Shown here: positions 9,083 to 17,234 of the stretch, piece by piece | Numbering within the stretch: the stretch's first letter is position 1 | Layout: each line of letters starts with the position of its first letter | Notes under the pieces: model-generated | Database searches by the model: none | Told to the model about the DNA's origin: nothing | What the model saw: only the letters and a program-made list of their open reading frames with translations | From: Allopontixanthobacter sediminis | GTDB lineage: Bacteria > Pseudomonadota > Alphaproteobacteria > Sphingomonadales > Sphingomonadaceae | Direction: 5' to 3' | DNA length: 64,000 bases | Assembly (NCBI RefSeq): GCF_009828115.1 | Contig: NZ_WTYL01000001.1 | Span: 806,001 to 870,000 of the forward strand | Made by a program: the position numbers and the translations under genes

Positions 9083-9796
9083 ATGCGACCTTCAGGACGC
9101 GCGCCCGACGAAATGCGCGCCATCACCATCGAGACCGGTTTTACCAAGCACGCCGAAGGTTCCTGCCTCGTCAGCTTCGGCGATACCCGCGTACTGTGCA
9201 CCGCCAGTGTCGAGCGGAACGTGCCGCCATGGATGCGCGGCAAGGGCGAAGGTTGGGTGACGGGCGAATATTCGATGCTGCCCCGCGCCACGCATACCCG
9301 CGGCAGCCGTGAAGCGGCACGCGGCAAGCAGAGCGGCAGGACGCAGGAAATCCAACGACTTATCGGACGCTCCTTGCGTTCCGTGGTAGATCTGCGGAAG
9401 CTCGGCGAACGGCAGATCACGCTCGATTGTGACGTCATCCAGGCCGATGGCGGCACCCGCACCGCGTCGATTTCCGGAGCATGGGTCGCCCTGAAGCTGG
9501 CCGTAAACGGTTTGATCGCGAGCGGCGACCTCAAGGTCGATCCGATCGAGAAGCAGGTCGCGGCGATCAGCTGCGGCATCTACAAGGGGACGCCCGTCCT
9601 CGATCTCGATTACGACGAAGACAGCAACGCCGATGCGGACGCGAATTTTGTCCTGATCAGCGGCGGCCACATCGCCGAGGTACAGGCAACGGCAGAAGGT
9701 GCGACTTACGACGAGGAAGGCCTTTTGCGCCTGCTACGCCTCGCGCGAATCGGTTGTGACGGCATCTTCGCCGCACAGCTCGACGCGGTGAAGTAA
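9083..9796 (+). CDS. rph: Ribonuclease PH
   Basis: This phosphate-dependent 3'-5' exoribonuclease trims the 3' ends of tRNA precursors. At 237 residues it is full length. It begins [12 protein letters not shown] and holds the family blocks [12 protein letters not shown] (about 33-44), [19 protein letters not shown] (about 56-74) and the phosphate-binding [15 protein letters not shown] (about 116-130). An AAAGGA site precedes the ATG. It opens an rph-rdgB-hemW-xerC run, divergent from hrcA. Confidence 0.97.
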   Translation: MRPSGRAPDEMRAITIETGFTKHAEGSCLVSFGDTRVLCTASVERNVPPWMRGKGEGWVTGEYSMLPRATHTRGSREAARGKQSGRTQEIQRLIGRSLRSVVDLRKLGERQITLDCDVIQADGGTRTASISGAWVALKLAVNGLIASGDLKVDPIEKQVAAISCGIYKGTPVLDLDYDEDSNADADANFVLISGGHIAEVQATAEGATYDEEGLLRLLRLARIGCDGIFAAQLDAVK

Positions 9797-9808
9797 GGCG
9801 GCACGAAC

Positions 9809-10432
9809 ATGAAGCGCCTCGGTTCCGGTTCCTTGGTAATCGCCACCCATAATGCAGGCAAGCTGAAGGAAATCTCCGCCCTGCTTGGGCCGTACGGGGT
9901 AAACTGCCTGTCGGCGGGTTCATTAGGCTTGCCGGAACCGGCGGAGACCGGGACCACCTTCGTCCAGAACGCATTGATCAAGGCGCGCGCATCGGCGGAA
10001 GCATCGGGCATTGTCTCGCTAGCCGATGACAGCGGGCTGTCTGTTGCGGCGCTGGATGGCCGCCCGGGCGTCTACACCGCCGACTGGGCCGAGCGGCAAT
10101 GGTTCGAAGGCAAGCCCGGTCGCGACTGGTACATGGCGATGGGCAAGGTCGAGGGGATGTTGTGCGAAGCCGGCCCCGAAACTCCGCGCGATGCGTGGTT
10201 CAGCTGCGTGCTGGCGCTGGCATGGCCTGACGGGGAAACAGCGGTGTACGAGGGCCGGGTCGACGGGTCCCTCACCTGGCCCCCTCGTGGTACGATGGGT
10301 TTCGGCTATGATCCCGTGTTCGTGCCGAGGGGTAGCGAGATAACATTCGCCGAACTCGATCCCGAAGAAAAACACCGTATCAGCCACCGCGCGGACGCTT
10401 TCGCCAAGCTGGTGACGGAGCAATTTGGTTAG
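9809..10432 (+). CDS. rdgB: dITP/XTP pyrophosphatase (RdgB/HAM1 family)
   Basis: It hydrolyses non-canonical purine nucleoside triphosphates (dITP, XTP) to monophosphates, cleaning the nucleotide pool. The 207-residue protein shows the substrate loop ATHNAGKLKEI (about 11-21), the metal-binding ADDSGLSVAALDGRPGV (about 72-88) and the late GFGYDPVFVP and SHRADAF motifs. It follows rph by 12 nt, a common pairing in alphaproteobacteria. Its stop abuts the stop of the convergent CAP-domain gene with no intervening base. Confidence 0.95.
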   Translation: MKRLGSGSLVIATHNAGKLKEISALLGPYGVNCLSAGSLGLPEPAETGTTFVQNALIKARASAEASGIVSLADDSGLSVAALDGRPGVYTADWAERQWFEGKPGRDWYMAMGKVEGMLCEAGPETPRDAWFSCVLALAWPDGETAVYEGRVDGSLTWPPRGTMGFGYDPVFVPRGSEITFAELDPEEKHRISHRADAFAKLVTEQFG

Positions 10433-10966
10433 TCAGCCAATTTGCTGGCCAATCCAGTTTCCGACCGGAAAATAGCGGCACACAAGGTAATCGTTGACGG
10501 CATCGCGCGACACGGCGCAGCCGACCTCCGTGGTGTCGTGCCAGATGATCTGAGTATAATGCGCGACATCCTGCCATTTCCCGGTGCGGGACACGTCTGG
10601 GAACCTGCCCGGACGGAAATTCTTCTTTTCGTCGATGAAGCCGCCGATCATGGTTTCGGCGCTATAATAGCCCGCCGTTCCCATCCACAGATTTTCGCCC
10701 GCCTTGTCGCGTTGTTCGAAGCTGGCATGTTCCAACCGGCCCCGCTTGGCGAGGAGGTCGGCCCATTCCTTCGCGTCATCGGCCAGCTTTGCATTCCATT
10801 GCAGCGGAACCGCGCCGACGCGGACACGCTCCGCATTATGCGCACGCAGTAACCGTTCGCCGAACTGGGTCGAGGGTCCTGTCGACTGCGCGGTGAGCGG
10901 TGCGGCCACAGCCGCAGCCGCAAGGATCGTGCTCCCCAGCACCGCAAATATCTGGTTCTTGGTCAT
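10433..10966 (-). CDS. Secreted CAP-domain (SCP/PR1-like) protein
   Basis: A 177-residue exported protein. The ATG at 10966 gives a clean Sec signal (hydrophobic VLGSTILAAAAVAA, cleavage near TAQS); a longer in-frame form would begin inside hemW and have no signal. The CAP domain is clear: HNAERVRVGA near the start, then GENLWMG, HYTQIIWHDTTEVGCA and YLVCRYFPVGN. The conserved His/Glu cavity residues of CAP proteins appear in HNAER, GEN and HYTQ. Bacterial CAP proteins have varied or unknown roles. It lies antisense between rdgB and hemW. Confidence 0.85.
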   Translation of the reverse strand: MTKNQIFAVLGSTILAAAAVAAPLTAQSTGPSTQFGERLLRAHNAERVRVGAVPLQWNAKLADDAKEWADLLAKRGRLEHASFEQRDKAGENLWMGTAGYYSAETMIGGFIDEKKNFRPGRFPDVSRTGKWQDVAHYTQIIWHDTTEVGCAVSRDAVNDYLVCRYFPVGNWIGQQIG

Positions 10967-11012
10967 GGACTGGGACCTTGACTCAGGGCTGTTAACAAGC
11001 GCTGAAAGAGAC

Positions 11013-12164
11013 ATGGCCCGAGCGTTATATATCCATTGGCCCTTCTGCCTCAAGAAGTGCCCGTATTGTGACTTCAACAGTCACGTCCGGGCCGGAGTCG
11101 ATGTTGCAGCATGGCAGGCCGCGCTGCTCGCCGACATGCGTCACGAGGCAGGACTCGCATCGGGCGAGGCGCTCGAATCGATCTTTTTCGGCGGCGGCAC
11201 CCCGTCACTGATGCCGCCGTCACTGGTGGGTGCACTGCTTGAAGAAGCCGAGCGTCTATGGGGTTTTGCCCCTGGAATAGAGATTACCTTGGAGGCCAAC
11301 CCCTCCTCCGTCGAAGCCTCGAAATTTGCCGACCTGGCCGATGCCGGGGTGGGCCGCGTATCGCTCGGGCTCCAGTCGCTGGACAATGCAGCCCTCAAAT
11401 TCCTCGGGCGACTGCACAGCGCCGAGGAAGGTCTTGCCGCATTGGAAGTGGCACAGAAGCAGTTCCGGCGGGTCAGCTTCGACCTGATCTATGCACTGCC
11501 GGGCCAATCGGTGGAGAACTGGCGCGGCGAATTGGAGCGGGCTCTTGGCTTCGGCACCGATCATTTATCGCTGTACCAGCTGACTATCGAACCGGGCACG
11601 CGGTTCGCAACTGACGTCCGCTGCGGAGCTTTTGCGCCGCTGGAGGACGATCCTGCAGCCGACCTGTTCGCCCTCACCCGTGAACTCACCGATGCGGCCG
11701 GCATTCCAGCTTACGAAATCAGCAACCATGCCCGGCCCGGCGAACAAAGCCGACATAACCTGACCTATTGGCGCTATCACGATTACTGCGGGATCGGACC
11801 GGGCGCGCATGGCCGGCGCGGCGGAGTTGCAACCGTGCGGCACAAGAAACCGGAAAACTTCCTTGCCGCGGTCTCCGCTGCGGGCAATCGGATATCCGAG
11901 AGCCGGGAGCTTGGATCGCGCGAACAGGCAGCGGAAGCGTTGTTGATGGGATTGCGATTGGCAGAGGGTGTCGACCTGGCCCGACTGTCCGCGCGGTTTG
12001 GCCTGCCTGCCGCAAGCATGATCGATGCGGACCGCCTGCGGCTGCTGACCGACTTGTCGCTGGTGTGGCAGAGGGGCGACAGAATTGGCGTAACCCCGTC
12101 GGGAATGCCGCTGCTCGATGCGCTACTCGGTGAGTTGGTAAGCGGCGAACTGGTGGCGGCATGA
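11013..12164 (+). CDS. hemW: Radical SAM heme chaperone HemW
   Basis: A 383-residue radical SAM protein. The cluster motif is CLKKCPYCDF (about residues 13-22): CxxxCxxC followed by x-F rather than x-C, which separates HemW (heme carrier) from the true coproporphyrinogen dehydrogenase HemN. FFGGGTPS and the LEANPSS region follow. The ATG at 11013 is chosen because GAAAGAG lies just upstream and homologues begin with a short ALYIHWPFC strand; the frame stays open further left without domain support. Its end overlaps xerC by 4 nt. Confidence 0.92.
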   Translation: MARALYIHWPFCLKKCPYCDFNSHVRAGVDVAAWQAALLADMRHEAGLASGEALESIFFGGGTPSLMPPSLVGALLEEAERLWGFAPGIEITLEANPSSVEASKFADLADAGVGRVSLGLQSLDNAALKFLGRLHSAEEGLAALEVAQKQFRRVSFDLIYALPGQSVENWRGELERALGFGTDHLSLYQLTIEPGTRFATDVRCGAFAPLEDDPAADLFALTRELTDAAGIPAYEISNHARPGEQSRHNLTYWRYHDYCGIGPGAHGRRGGVATVRHKKPENFLAAVSAAGNRISESRELGSREQAAEALLMGLRLAEGVDLARLSARFGLPAASMIDADRLRLLTDLSLVWQRGDRIGVTPSGMPLLDALLGELVSGELVAA

Positions 12165-13072
12165 CCGGGGCACCCAAGCCGGAAGACGCCTTGATCGAGC
12201 CGTGGCGTGAATATCTTGCGCAGAGTCGCCGCCGCTCCCCGCACACCGTCCGTGCTTATGTCGCAGCGGCGAAGCGACTGGTCGAGAACGCAGGACTTCG
12301 CGATTGGGGCCAGGCAGCGGCCATCGAGGGCGCCGGATTACGTTCGCAATTGGCAGCGCGCCGGGCGGAGGGCCTCGGAAATGCTTCGGCGGCGCGGGAA
12401 TTGTCGGCGCTGAAAGCCTTTATCGCGTTCGCGCGCGACCAGGCGGGAATGGAAGGTAGTGCCGCACCGCGATTGCGCGGGCCGCGGGTCAAGAAAGGCC
12501 TACCCCGCCCGGTGACCCCCGACGAGGCGACAAACCTGGCTGCGATGGTGGCTTCCAGTTCTGCCGAGGACTGGATCGGCGCGCGTGACCGGGCGGTACT
12601 GCTATTGCTATACGGCGGCGGCCTGCGAATTGCCGAGGCGCTGTCCCTTACAGGCGGCGACGTTCCTCTGGGTCCGACCCTGTCCGTCACCGGCAAGGGC
12701 GGCAAGCAGCGGGTGGTGCCGATCCTCCCACTGGTGGCCGAGGCCGTTGCGGAATATGTCCGGCTGACCCCGTGGCCCGCCGGCAAGGCAGAACCGTTGT
12801 TCCGAGGCGCAAAAGGCGGCCCGCTTAGCCAGGGCATGGTCCAGAAATCGATGGCGCGGGCACGCGTGATCCTTGGCTTGCCGTCTACCGCGACACCGCA
12901 CGCCTTGCGGCACAGTTTCGCGACACATCTGCTTGGCGCCGGAGCGGACCTGCGCAGCCTGCAGGAATTGCTCGGTCATGCCAGTCTCGGCAGCACGCAG
13001 ATCTACACCAAAGTCGATGCCGCCGCGATGCTGGAGACTTATCGGGGCGCCCACCCACGGGAACGCGATTGA
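12161..13072 (+). CDS. xerC: Tyrosine recombinase XerC
   Basis: XerC with XerD resolves chromosome dimers at dif. The 303-residue protein has the N-terminal SAM-like DNA-binding domain (REYLAQSRRRSPHTVRAYV) and a full catalytic domain: Arg in GGGLRIAEAL (about 150), Lys in GKGGKQRVVP (about 175), HALRHSFATHL (about 246-256), LLGHASLGSTQ (about 269-279) and the nucleophile Tyr in IYTKVD. It is chromosomal in context, coupled to hemW through an ATGA overlap, and not part of a mobile element. Confidence 0.92.
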   Translation: MTGAPKPEDALIEPWREYLAQSRRRSPHTVRAYVAAAKRLVENAGLRDWGQAAAIEGAGLRSQLAARRAEGLGNASAARELSALKAFIAFARDQAGMEGSAAPRLRGPRVKKGLPRPVTPDEATNLAAMVASSSAEDWIGARDRAVLLLLYGGGLRIAEALSLTGGDVPLGPTLSVTGKGGKQRVVPILPLVAEAVAEYVRLTPWPAGKAEPLFRGAKGGPLSQGMVQKSMARARVILGLPSTATPHALRHSFATHLLGAGADLRSLQELLGHASLGSTQIYTKVDAAAMLETYRGAHPRERD

Positions 13073-13094
13073 CGCCCGACCGCTAGGCCGCAAT

Positions 13095-13688
13095 TTAACG
13101 CTCCGCACGCGGCTTCCACCGGATAACTCGCCAGATATACGCGCCGAGCGTGAGCGCGATCAATCCGCCGACAATCCAGCCGAGCACATTTTCCGCTCCC
13201 GCTAACATCGACCCGGCCTTGATCAGGAGCACGTTCCAGATCGCCGCGCCGGAGAAGGTATACAGCAGGAAACGCCCCTTGTTCATATGCGCGAGGCCCG
13301 CGGGCAAGGAGATCAGCGTGCGGAAAAGCGGCAGGAAGCGCGCGAAGAACACCGTCCATTGCCCGCGCCGAAGGAAGAATGCGCTGGCGCGCTCCACATC
13401 ATGCCATTCCACCGTGAGCCAACGGCCTCGCCGGTCCACGAAAGGCCGCAGCCGTTCGTAGCCCCAGGTGTCCCCGGCCCAATACCACGCATAATTTCCC
13501 AGCGTGGAGCCGATTGTCCCGGCAATCAGCAGGGGCCAGAACTCCATCTTCCCCTGCGATACCAGCAGGCCCCCGATCCCCATGATCACTTCGGAGGGCA
13601 TCGGGGGAAAAATGTTCTCGAGCGCCATCAGGACGAGGATACCGAGGTAGCCTGCCTGTTCGATGGCGTTGATGATGAAAGATATCAT
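13095..13688 (-). CDS. DedA family membrane protein
   Basis: A 197-residue integral membrane protein of the DedA/VTT superfamily, members of which flip undecaprenyl phosphate or phospholipids and support membrane potential. Visible features are the N-terminal hydrophobic segment followed by LENIFPPMPSEVIMGIGGLL (about 23-42), the acidic re-entrant motif of the family, and the Arg-bearing FFARFLPLFRTLISLPAGLAHM (about 113-134). It lies 22 nt downstream of gshB on the same strand and could be co-transcribed. Confidence 0.9.
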   Translation of the reverse strand: MISFIINAIEQAGYLGILVLMALENIFPPMPSEVIMGIGGLLVSQGKMEFWPLLIAGTIGSTLGNYAWYWAGDTWGYERLRPFVDRRGRWLTVEWHDVERASAFFLRRGQWTVFFARFLPLFRTLISLPAGLAHMNKGRFLLYTFSGAAIWNVLLIKAGSMLAGAENVLGWIVGGLIALTLGAYIWRVIRWKPRAER

Positions 13689-13710
13689 TGGCGGGTTGCG
13701 TGCGCGAAAT

Positions 13711-14667
13711 TCACCCCGCCGCGGCCAGTCGCCGCTCGATTGCGTTCCAGATCAGTCCGGGAGTGTCGGTCCCGTTGAATTTGTCGATTGCGACGATCCC
13801 CGTCGGCGATGTCACATTGATTTCCGTAAGCCATTTTCCGCCGATCACATCTATGCCGACAAAAACGAGCCCGCGCTTCTTCAGTTCCGGCCCCATCGCG
13901 GCGCAGATTTCCTCTTCCCGGGCGGTCAGCTCGGCTTTTTCCGCGTAGCCACCTTGCGCCAGGTTGGACCGGAACTCGCCCTCGCCGGGCTTCCGGTTGA
14001 TCGCGCCCGTAAATTCCCCGTCGATCAGCACAATGCGCTTGTCCCCCAGTGCGACCTCGGGGATGAACGGCTGGACCATGTGCGGTTCGGGCCAGGTCTG
14101 GTTGAACACTTCGAACAGCGCGGAAAGATTGGTTCCGTCGGTGTCGATCTTGAAAATTGCCTTGCCGCCGTTTCCGTGCAGCGGCTTGACCACCACTGCT
14201 CCGTGTTCCTGATGGAACGCCTGCACATCTTCCATCTTTCGCGCGATCAGCGTCGGCGGCATGAAGCGCGCGTAATCGAGGACGAACATCTTTTCCGGTG
14301 CGTTACGGACGCTGGCTGGATCGTTGACCACCAGCGTCTGCCCTTCGAGCCGCTCGAGGATCAGGGTGGCGGTGATATAGCCGAGGTCGAACGGCGGATC
14401 CTGCCGCATGAGGATGACGTCAATATCGGTTGCGAGGTCGATCTTGCGCAATTCGCCCTTGGTGAAGTGATCGCCGGGGACGTTGTGGACCGTGACCGGC
14501 GCGGCCCAGGCGGTGATCTTCGAGTTTTCCCATGCGAGCGTGCGCACATCGTAATGCCAGACGCTGTAACCCCGGGCCTGCGCCGCAAGCATCAGGGCAA
14601 AACTGGAATCACCGGTAATGTTGATCGTTTCGATGGGATCCATCTGGACCGCTACACGCAAGGACAT
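13711..14667 (-). CDS. gshB: Glutathione synthetase
   Basis: It joins glycine to gamma-glutamylcysteine using ATP, the last step of glutathione synthesis. The 318-residue length is typical of the bacterial type. N-terminal MSLRVAVQMDPIETINI, the RQDPPFDLGYI segment (about 88-98), the ATP-grasp core VVKPLHGNGGKAIF and the C-terminal INVTSPTGIVAID (glycine and metal binding) are all present. It sits in the rsmI-yraN-gshB gene order common in alpha- and gammaproteobacteria. Confidence 0.96.
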   Translation of the reverse strand: MSLRVAVQMDPIETINITGDSSFALMLAAQARGYSVWHYDVRTLAWENSKITAWAAPVTVHNVPGDHFTKGELRKIDLATDIDVILMRQDPPFDLGYITATLILERLEGQTLVVNDPASVRNAPEKMFVLDYARFMPPTLIARKMEDVQAFHQEHGAVVVKPLHGNGGKAIFKIDTDGTNLSALFEVFNQTWPEPHMVQPFIPEVALGDKRIVLIDGEFTGAINRKPGEGEFRSNLAQGGYAEKAELTAREEEICAAMGPELKKRGLVFVGIDVIGGKWLTEINVTSPTGIVAIDKFNGTDTPGLIWNAIERRLAAAG

Positions 14668-14769
14668 GGCACGCTACCTTCGATATTCATGCGTCGAGGC
14701 TGGGCTCCACACGGACAGAGAATTAACGACTGGCTAGCCGTTGGGGTCGGGTTGGCAGATCGACGGGTG

Positions 14770-15126
14770 TCAACATCTTGGCTGCCAGGCATTTACGATG
14801 TGGCGCGGTAAGGTCCGCGGCGCAAGGAGCAGCACGTCGATCCTGATATCTTCGCCGCTGGTCGCATATTCGTGAGCCACCGCCCCGACCGCAGCGGCCA
14901 CGCGGCGCAAACGGTATTCATCAATTGCCAGATCCAGTTCGGCGGCGGTTCTGCGCCATTTGACTTCCACGAAGGCAATCATGCGGCCCCGCTTTGCGAT
15001 CAGATCGATCTCGCCAAGCGGGGTCTTGCGGCGGCGCTCAAGAATCCGCCAGCCCTTAAGCTGAAGGTAAAGCGCAGCCTGCCTCTCGCCCTCCCGTCCG
15101 GCACTTTCGGCCCGCTGGCGTCTCAC
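14770..15126 (-). CDS. YraN family (UPF0102) protein
   Basis: A 118-residue protein of the YraN family, which has a restriction-endonuclease-like fold and unproved function. It shows the family motifs: AALYLQLKGWRILERRRK followed by GEIDLIAKRG and IAFVEVKWR (about 19-61), the E...D...ExK arrangement of PD-(D/E)XK nucleases. It overlaps the end of rsmI by 4 nt and precedes gshB by about 100 nt. The persistent neighbourhood with rsmI and an LpoA-like gene is the same as in E. coli yraLMN. Confidence 0.9.
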   Translation of the reverse strand: MRRQRAESAGREGERQAALYLQLKGWRILERRRKTPLGEIDLIAKRGRMIAFVEVKWRRTAAELDLAIDEYRLRRVAAAVGAVAHEYATSGEDIRIDVLLLAPRTLPRHIVNAWQPRC

Positions 15127-15983
15127 TGCCCCTTCAGTTCCATTGCGCGGGCATATAGCGCTTTCCGGTCAAGCCCGGTCACCTTCGCGACCTGCGCCGC
15201 CGCCTGGCTGGCTTTCATGGTGGTCAGCGCGTCTACCAGCAATGCATCGGCATCAACGGTATCGAAAACTGCCTCCACAGGCGGAGCGATCAACAGCACG
15301 ATTTCGCCTTTCGGCGGATGCGCCGTGTAGTGCGCGGCCAATTCGTCGGGAGTACCGGTCCGGCATTCCTCGAACAGCTTGGTCAGTTCGCGGGCGACAG
15401 AAACTTCGCGGCCGGGAAGAATCGCCTCTATCGCGGCAAGGGACTTCACCAAACGCGGACCCGTTTCGTAGAATATAAGGGTCGCCTCGACCTTAGCGAC
15501 ATCGGCTAGCGCATCGTGCCGCGCCTTGTCCTTGACCGGCAGGAAGCCGGCGAACAGAAACCGGTCGTTGGGCAGGCCTGACAGCGTCAACCCGGCAATG
15601 AGCGCGCAGGCGCCCGGCAGACTGGTGATGGCAACCCCGGCGTCCCGCGCATCGCGCACAAGCCGGAAACCCGGGTCCGAAATAAGCGGCGTTCCGGCGT
15701 CGCTGACCAGCACCACCGCCTCCGTCCGCATCCGGTCCACCAGTCGGGCACGGTCGCGCGCTTCGCTGTGGTCGTTGTACCGCCACAGGGGTTTGGCGAC
15801 GCCCAGGTGCTTGAGAAGCTTTCCGGTAACCCGCGTATCCTCGCACGCAATCCCGTCACACCGCGCCAGAACATCGACTGCACGCATTGTTATGTCTGCA
15901 AGATTGCCAATCGGGGTTGCGACTATATACAGCCCGGCTGATAAGGGTTCGGATTGGGGTTCGCGGTTCACGCGGGCACTCAT
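15123..15983 (-). CDS. rsmI: 16S rRNA (cytidine-1402-2'-O)-methyltransferase RsmI
   Basis: RsmI 2'-O-methylates C1402 in the decoding centre of 16S rRNA using SAM. With the ATG at 15983 the protein is 286 residues. It has the tetrapyrrole-methylase-type opening GLYIVATPIGNLADITMRA (about 17-35), the CEDTRVTGKLL region, VSDAGTPLISDPG (about 84-96), LPGACALIAGLTLSGLP and FYETGPRLVKSL. A longer in-frame form would run into the divergent lipoprotein gene and lacks support. The divergent gene starts only 27 nt away, so the two share a compact regulatory region. Confidence 0.94.
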   Translation of the reverse strand: MSARVNREPQSEPLSAGLYIVATPIGNLADITMRAVDVLARCDGIACEDTRVTGKLLKHLGVAKPLWRYNDHSEARDRARLVDRMRTEAVVLVSDAGTPLISDPGFRLVRDARDAGVAITSLPGACALIAGLTLSGLPNDRFLFAGFLPVKDKARHDALADVAKVEATLIFYETGPRLVKSLAAIEAILPGREVSVARELTKLFEECRTGTPDELAAHYTAHPPKGEIVLLIAPPVEAVFDTVDADALLVDALTTMKASQAAAQVAKVTGLDRKALYARAMELKGQ

Positions 15984-16010
15984 GGACCAGCATGGCAGGG
16001 AGCGGCAAGC

Positions 16011-17177
16011 ATGAAGCGCATCACACTGGATCGGCGCGCACTGATCGTAACGGCAGCAACGGTAGTTCTGGCGGGTTGCCAGATCGTTCCGAAGACGACC
16101 GGACCGAGCACCGCGCCCGATACCGGTCCGACCCCGATGCCGAGCGAAACCGCGCTTCCGAGCGACGACACGCGCCACCGAATCGCACTGCTGGTGCCGA
16201 TGAGCGGAGACAACGGCGCAGTCGGCACGGCGATTGCCAACGCCGCCAACATGGCGCTGCTCGACACCAACGCGTCGAACCTGCGGATCACCACTTACGA
16301 CACCGCGAGCGGAGCGCGGAGCGCGGCCGCGCGCGCAGTTGCTGACGGCAACAAGCTGATCCTCGGCCCCTTGATGGCGGACAATGTTCCCGCCGTGAAC
16401 GCAGAAGCGCGGCCGGCAAAGGTCCCGATGATCACCTTTTCCAACGACGTCAGCGTGGCGTCCGCCGATACTTTCGTGATGGGCCACGTACCCGGCCAGT
16501 CGATCACCCGGACTGTCAATTATGCCCGGCAGAACGGACGCTCCAGCTTTGCGGCCATCATTCCCGAGGGTGAATACGGCCAGCGCGCCGAACTGGCGCT
16601 CAACAGCGCGGTGCAGGCGAACGGCGGCAGGGTAGTCGCGGCGGAACGTTACAGCCGCGGCAATACTTCGATTGTCAGCGCGGCCCAGAGGCTGAAGGCG
16701 CGCGGCGGCTACGACACCGTGCTCATCGCGGACGGATCGCGGCTCGCAGCCTTGGCAGCGGGCGAACTCAAGCCCGGCGGCCGGGGCGAAGCGCTACTGC
16801 TCGGCACCGAATTGTGGAGCGGGGATGCCGGACTGACGCGCACTTCAGCGCTGCGGGGTTCGCTGTTCTCGGCGGTTTCCGATGCACGGTTCAAACGCTT
16901 TGCCGACAGCTACAAGACTCGGTTCGGGGCGCAGCCCTACCGGATATCGACCCTTGGTTACGACGCGGTCCTGCTGACCCTCAACGTCGCCAAGGACTGG
17001 CGCGTTGGGCGCAGTTTCCCGGTTTCCGCGTTGCGTGATCCGGGCGGCTTTCTCGGGCTCGACGGTCCGTTCCGCTTCCAGCGTTCAGGCGTGATCGAAC
17101 GGTCGATGGAGGTGCGCGAGGTGCGCGACGGGGATATTGTGGTGGTATCGCCGGCGCCGACCACCTTCGGCGGCTGA
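16011..17177 (+). CDS. LpoA-like penicillin-binding protein activator (lipoprotein)
   Basis: A 388-residue lipoprotein with lipobox LAGC (Cys-22), followed by a Pro/Thr-rich linker and a periplasmic-binding-protein fold: HRIALLVPMSGDNGAVGTAIANAANMAL (about 61-88; not all contiguous in function) and ILGPLMADNV (about 119). In E. coli LpoA activates PBP1A from the outer membrane; this shorter form lacks the N-terminal TPR part, as in other alphaproteobacteria. It is divergent from rsmI-yraN, the same neighbourhood as E. coli yraM. The ATG at 16011 was chosen to give the signal peptide. Confidence 0.82.
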   Translation: MKRITLDRRALIVTAATVVLAGCQIVPKTTGPSTAPDTGPTPMPSETALPSDDTRHRIALLVPMSGDNGAVGTAIANAANMALLDTNASNLRITTYDTASGARSAAARAVADGNKLILGPLMADNVPAVNAEARPAKVPMITFSNDVSVASADTFVMGHVPGQSITRTVNYARQNGRSSFAAIIPEGEYGQRAELALNSAVQANGGRVVAAERYSRGNTSIVSAAQRLKARGGYDTVLIADGSRLAALAAGELKPGGRGEALLLGTELWSGDAGLTRTSALRGSLFSAVSDARFKRFADSYKTRFGAQPYRISTLGYDAVLLTLNVAKDWRVGRSFPVSALRDPGGFLGLDGPFRFQRSGVIERSMEVREVRDGDIVVVSPAPTTFGG

Positions 17178-17234
17178 CGATAAACGCGAGGCGCTGCTTG
17201 TCGGCGGCGCTCGGCGGCGCTTATAGCCGCGACC

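Noticed and set aside
10704-11012. N-terminal extension of hemW
   Set aside because: The open frame reaches left into the CAP gene, but homologues begin shortly before the CxxxCxxC motif and a good RBS precedes the ATG at 11013.
12161-13072. XerC as integrase of a mobile element
   Set aside because: It is translationally coupled to hemW within a core gene run and has XerC-like features; no att-like repeats flank it.
15984-16487. N-terminal extension of rsmI
   Set aside because: Would overlap the divergent lipoprotein gene; the methyltransferase domain starts right after the ATG at 15983.
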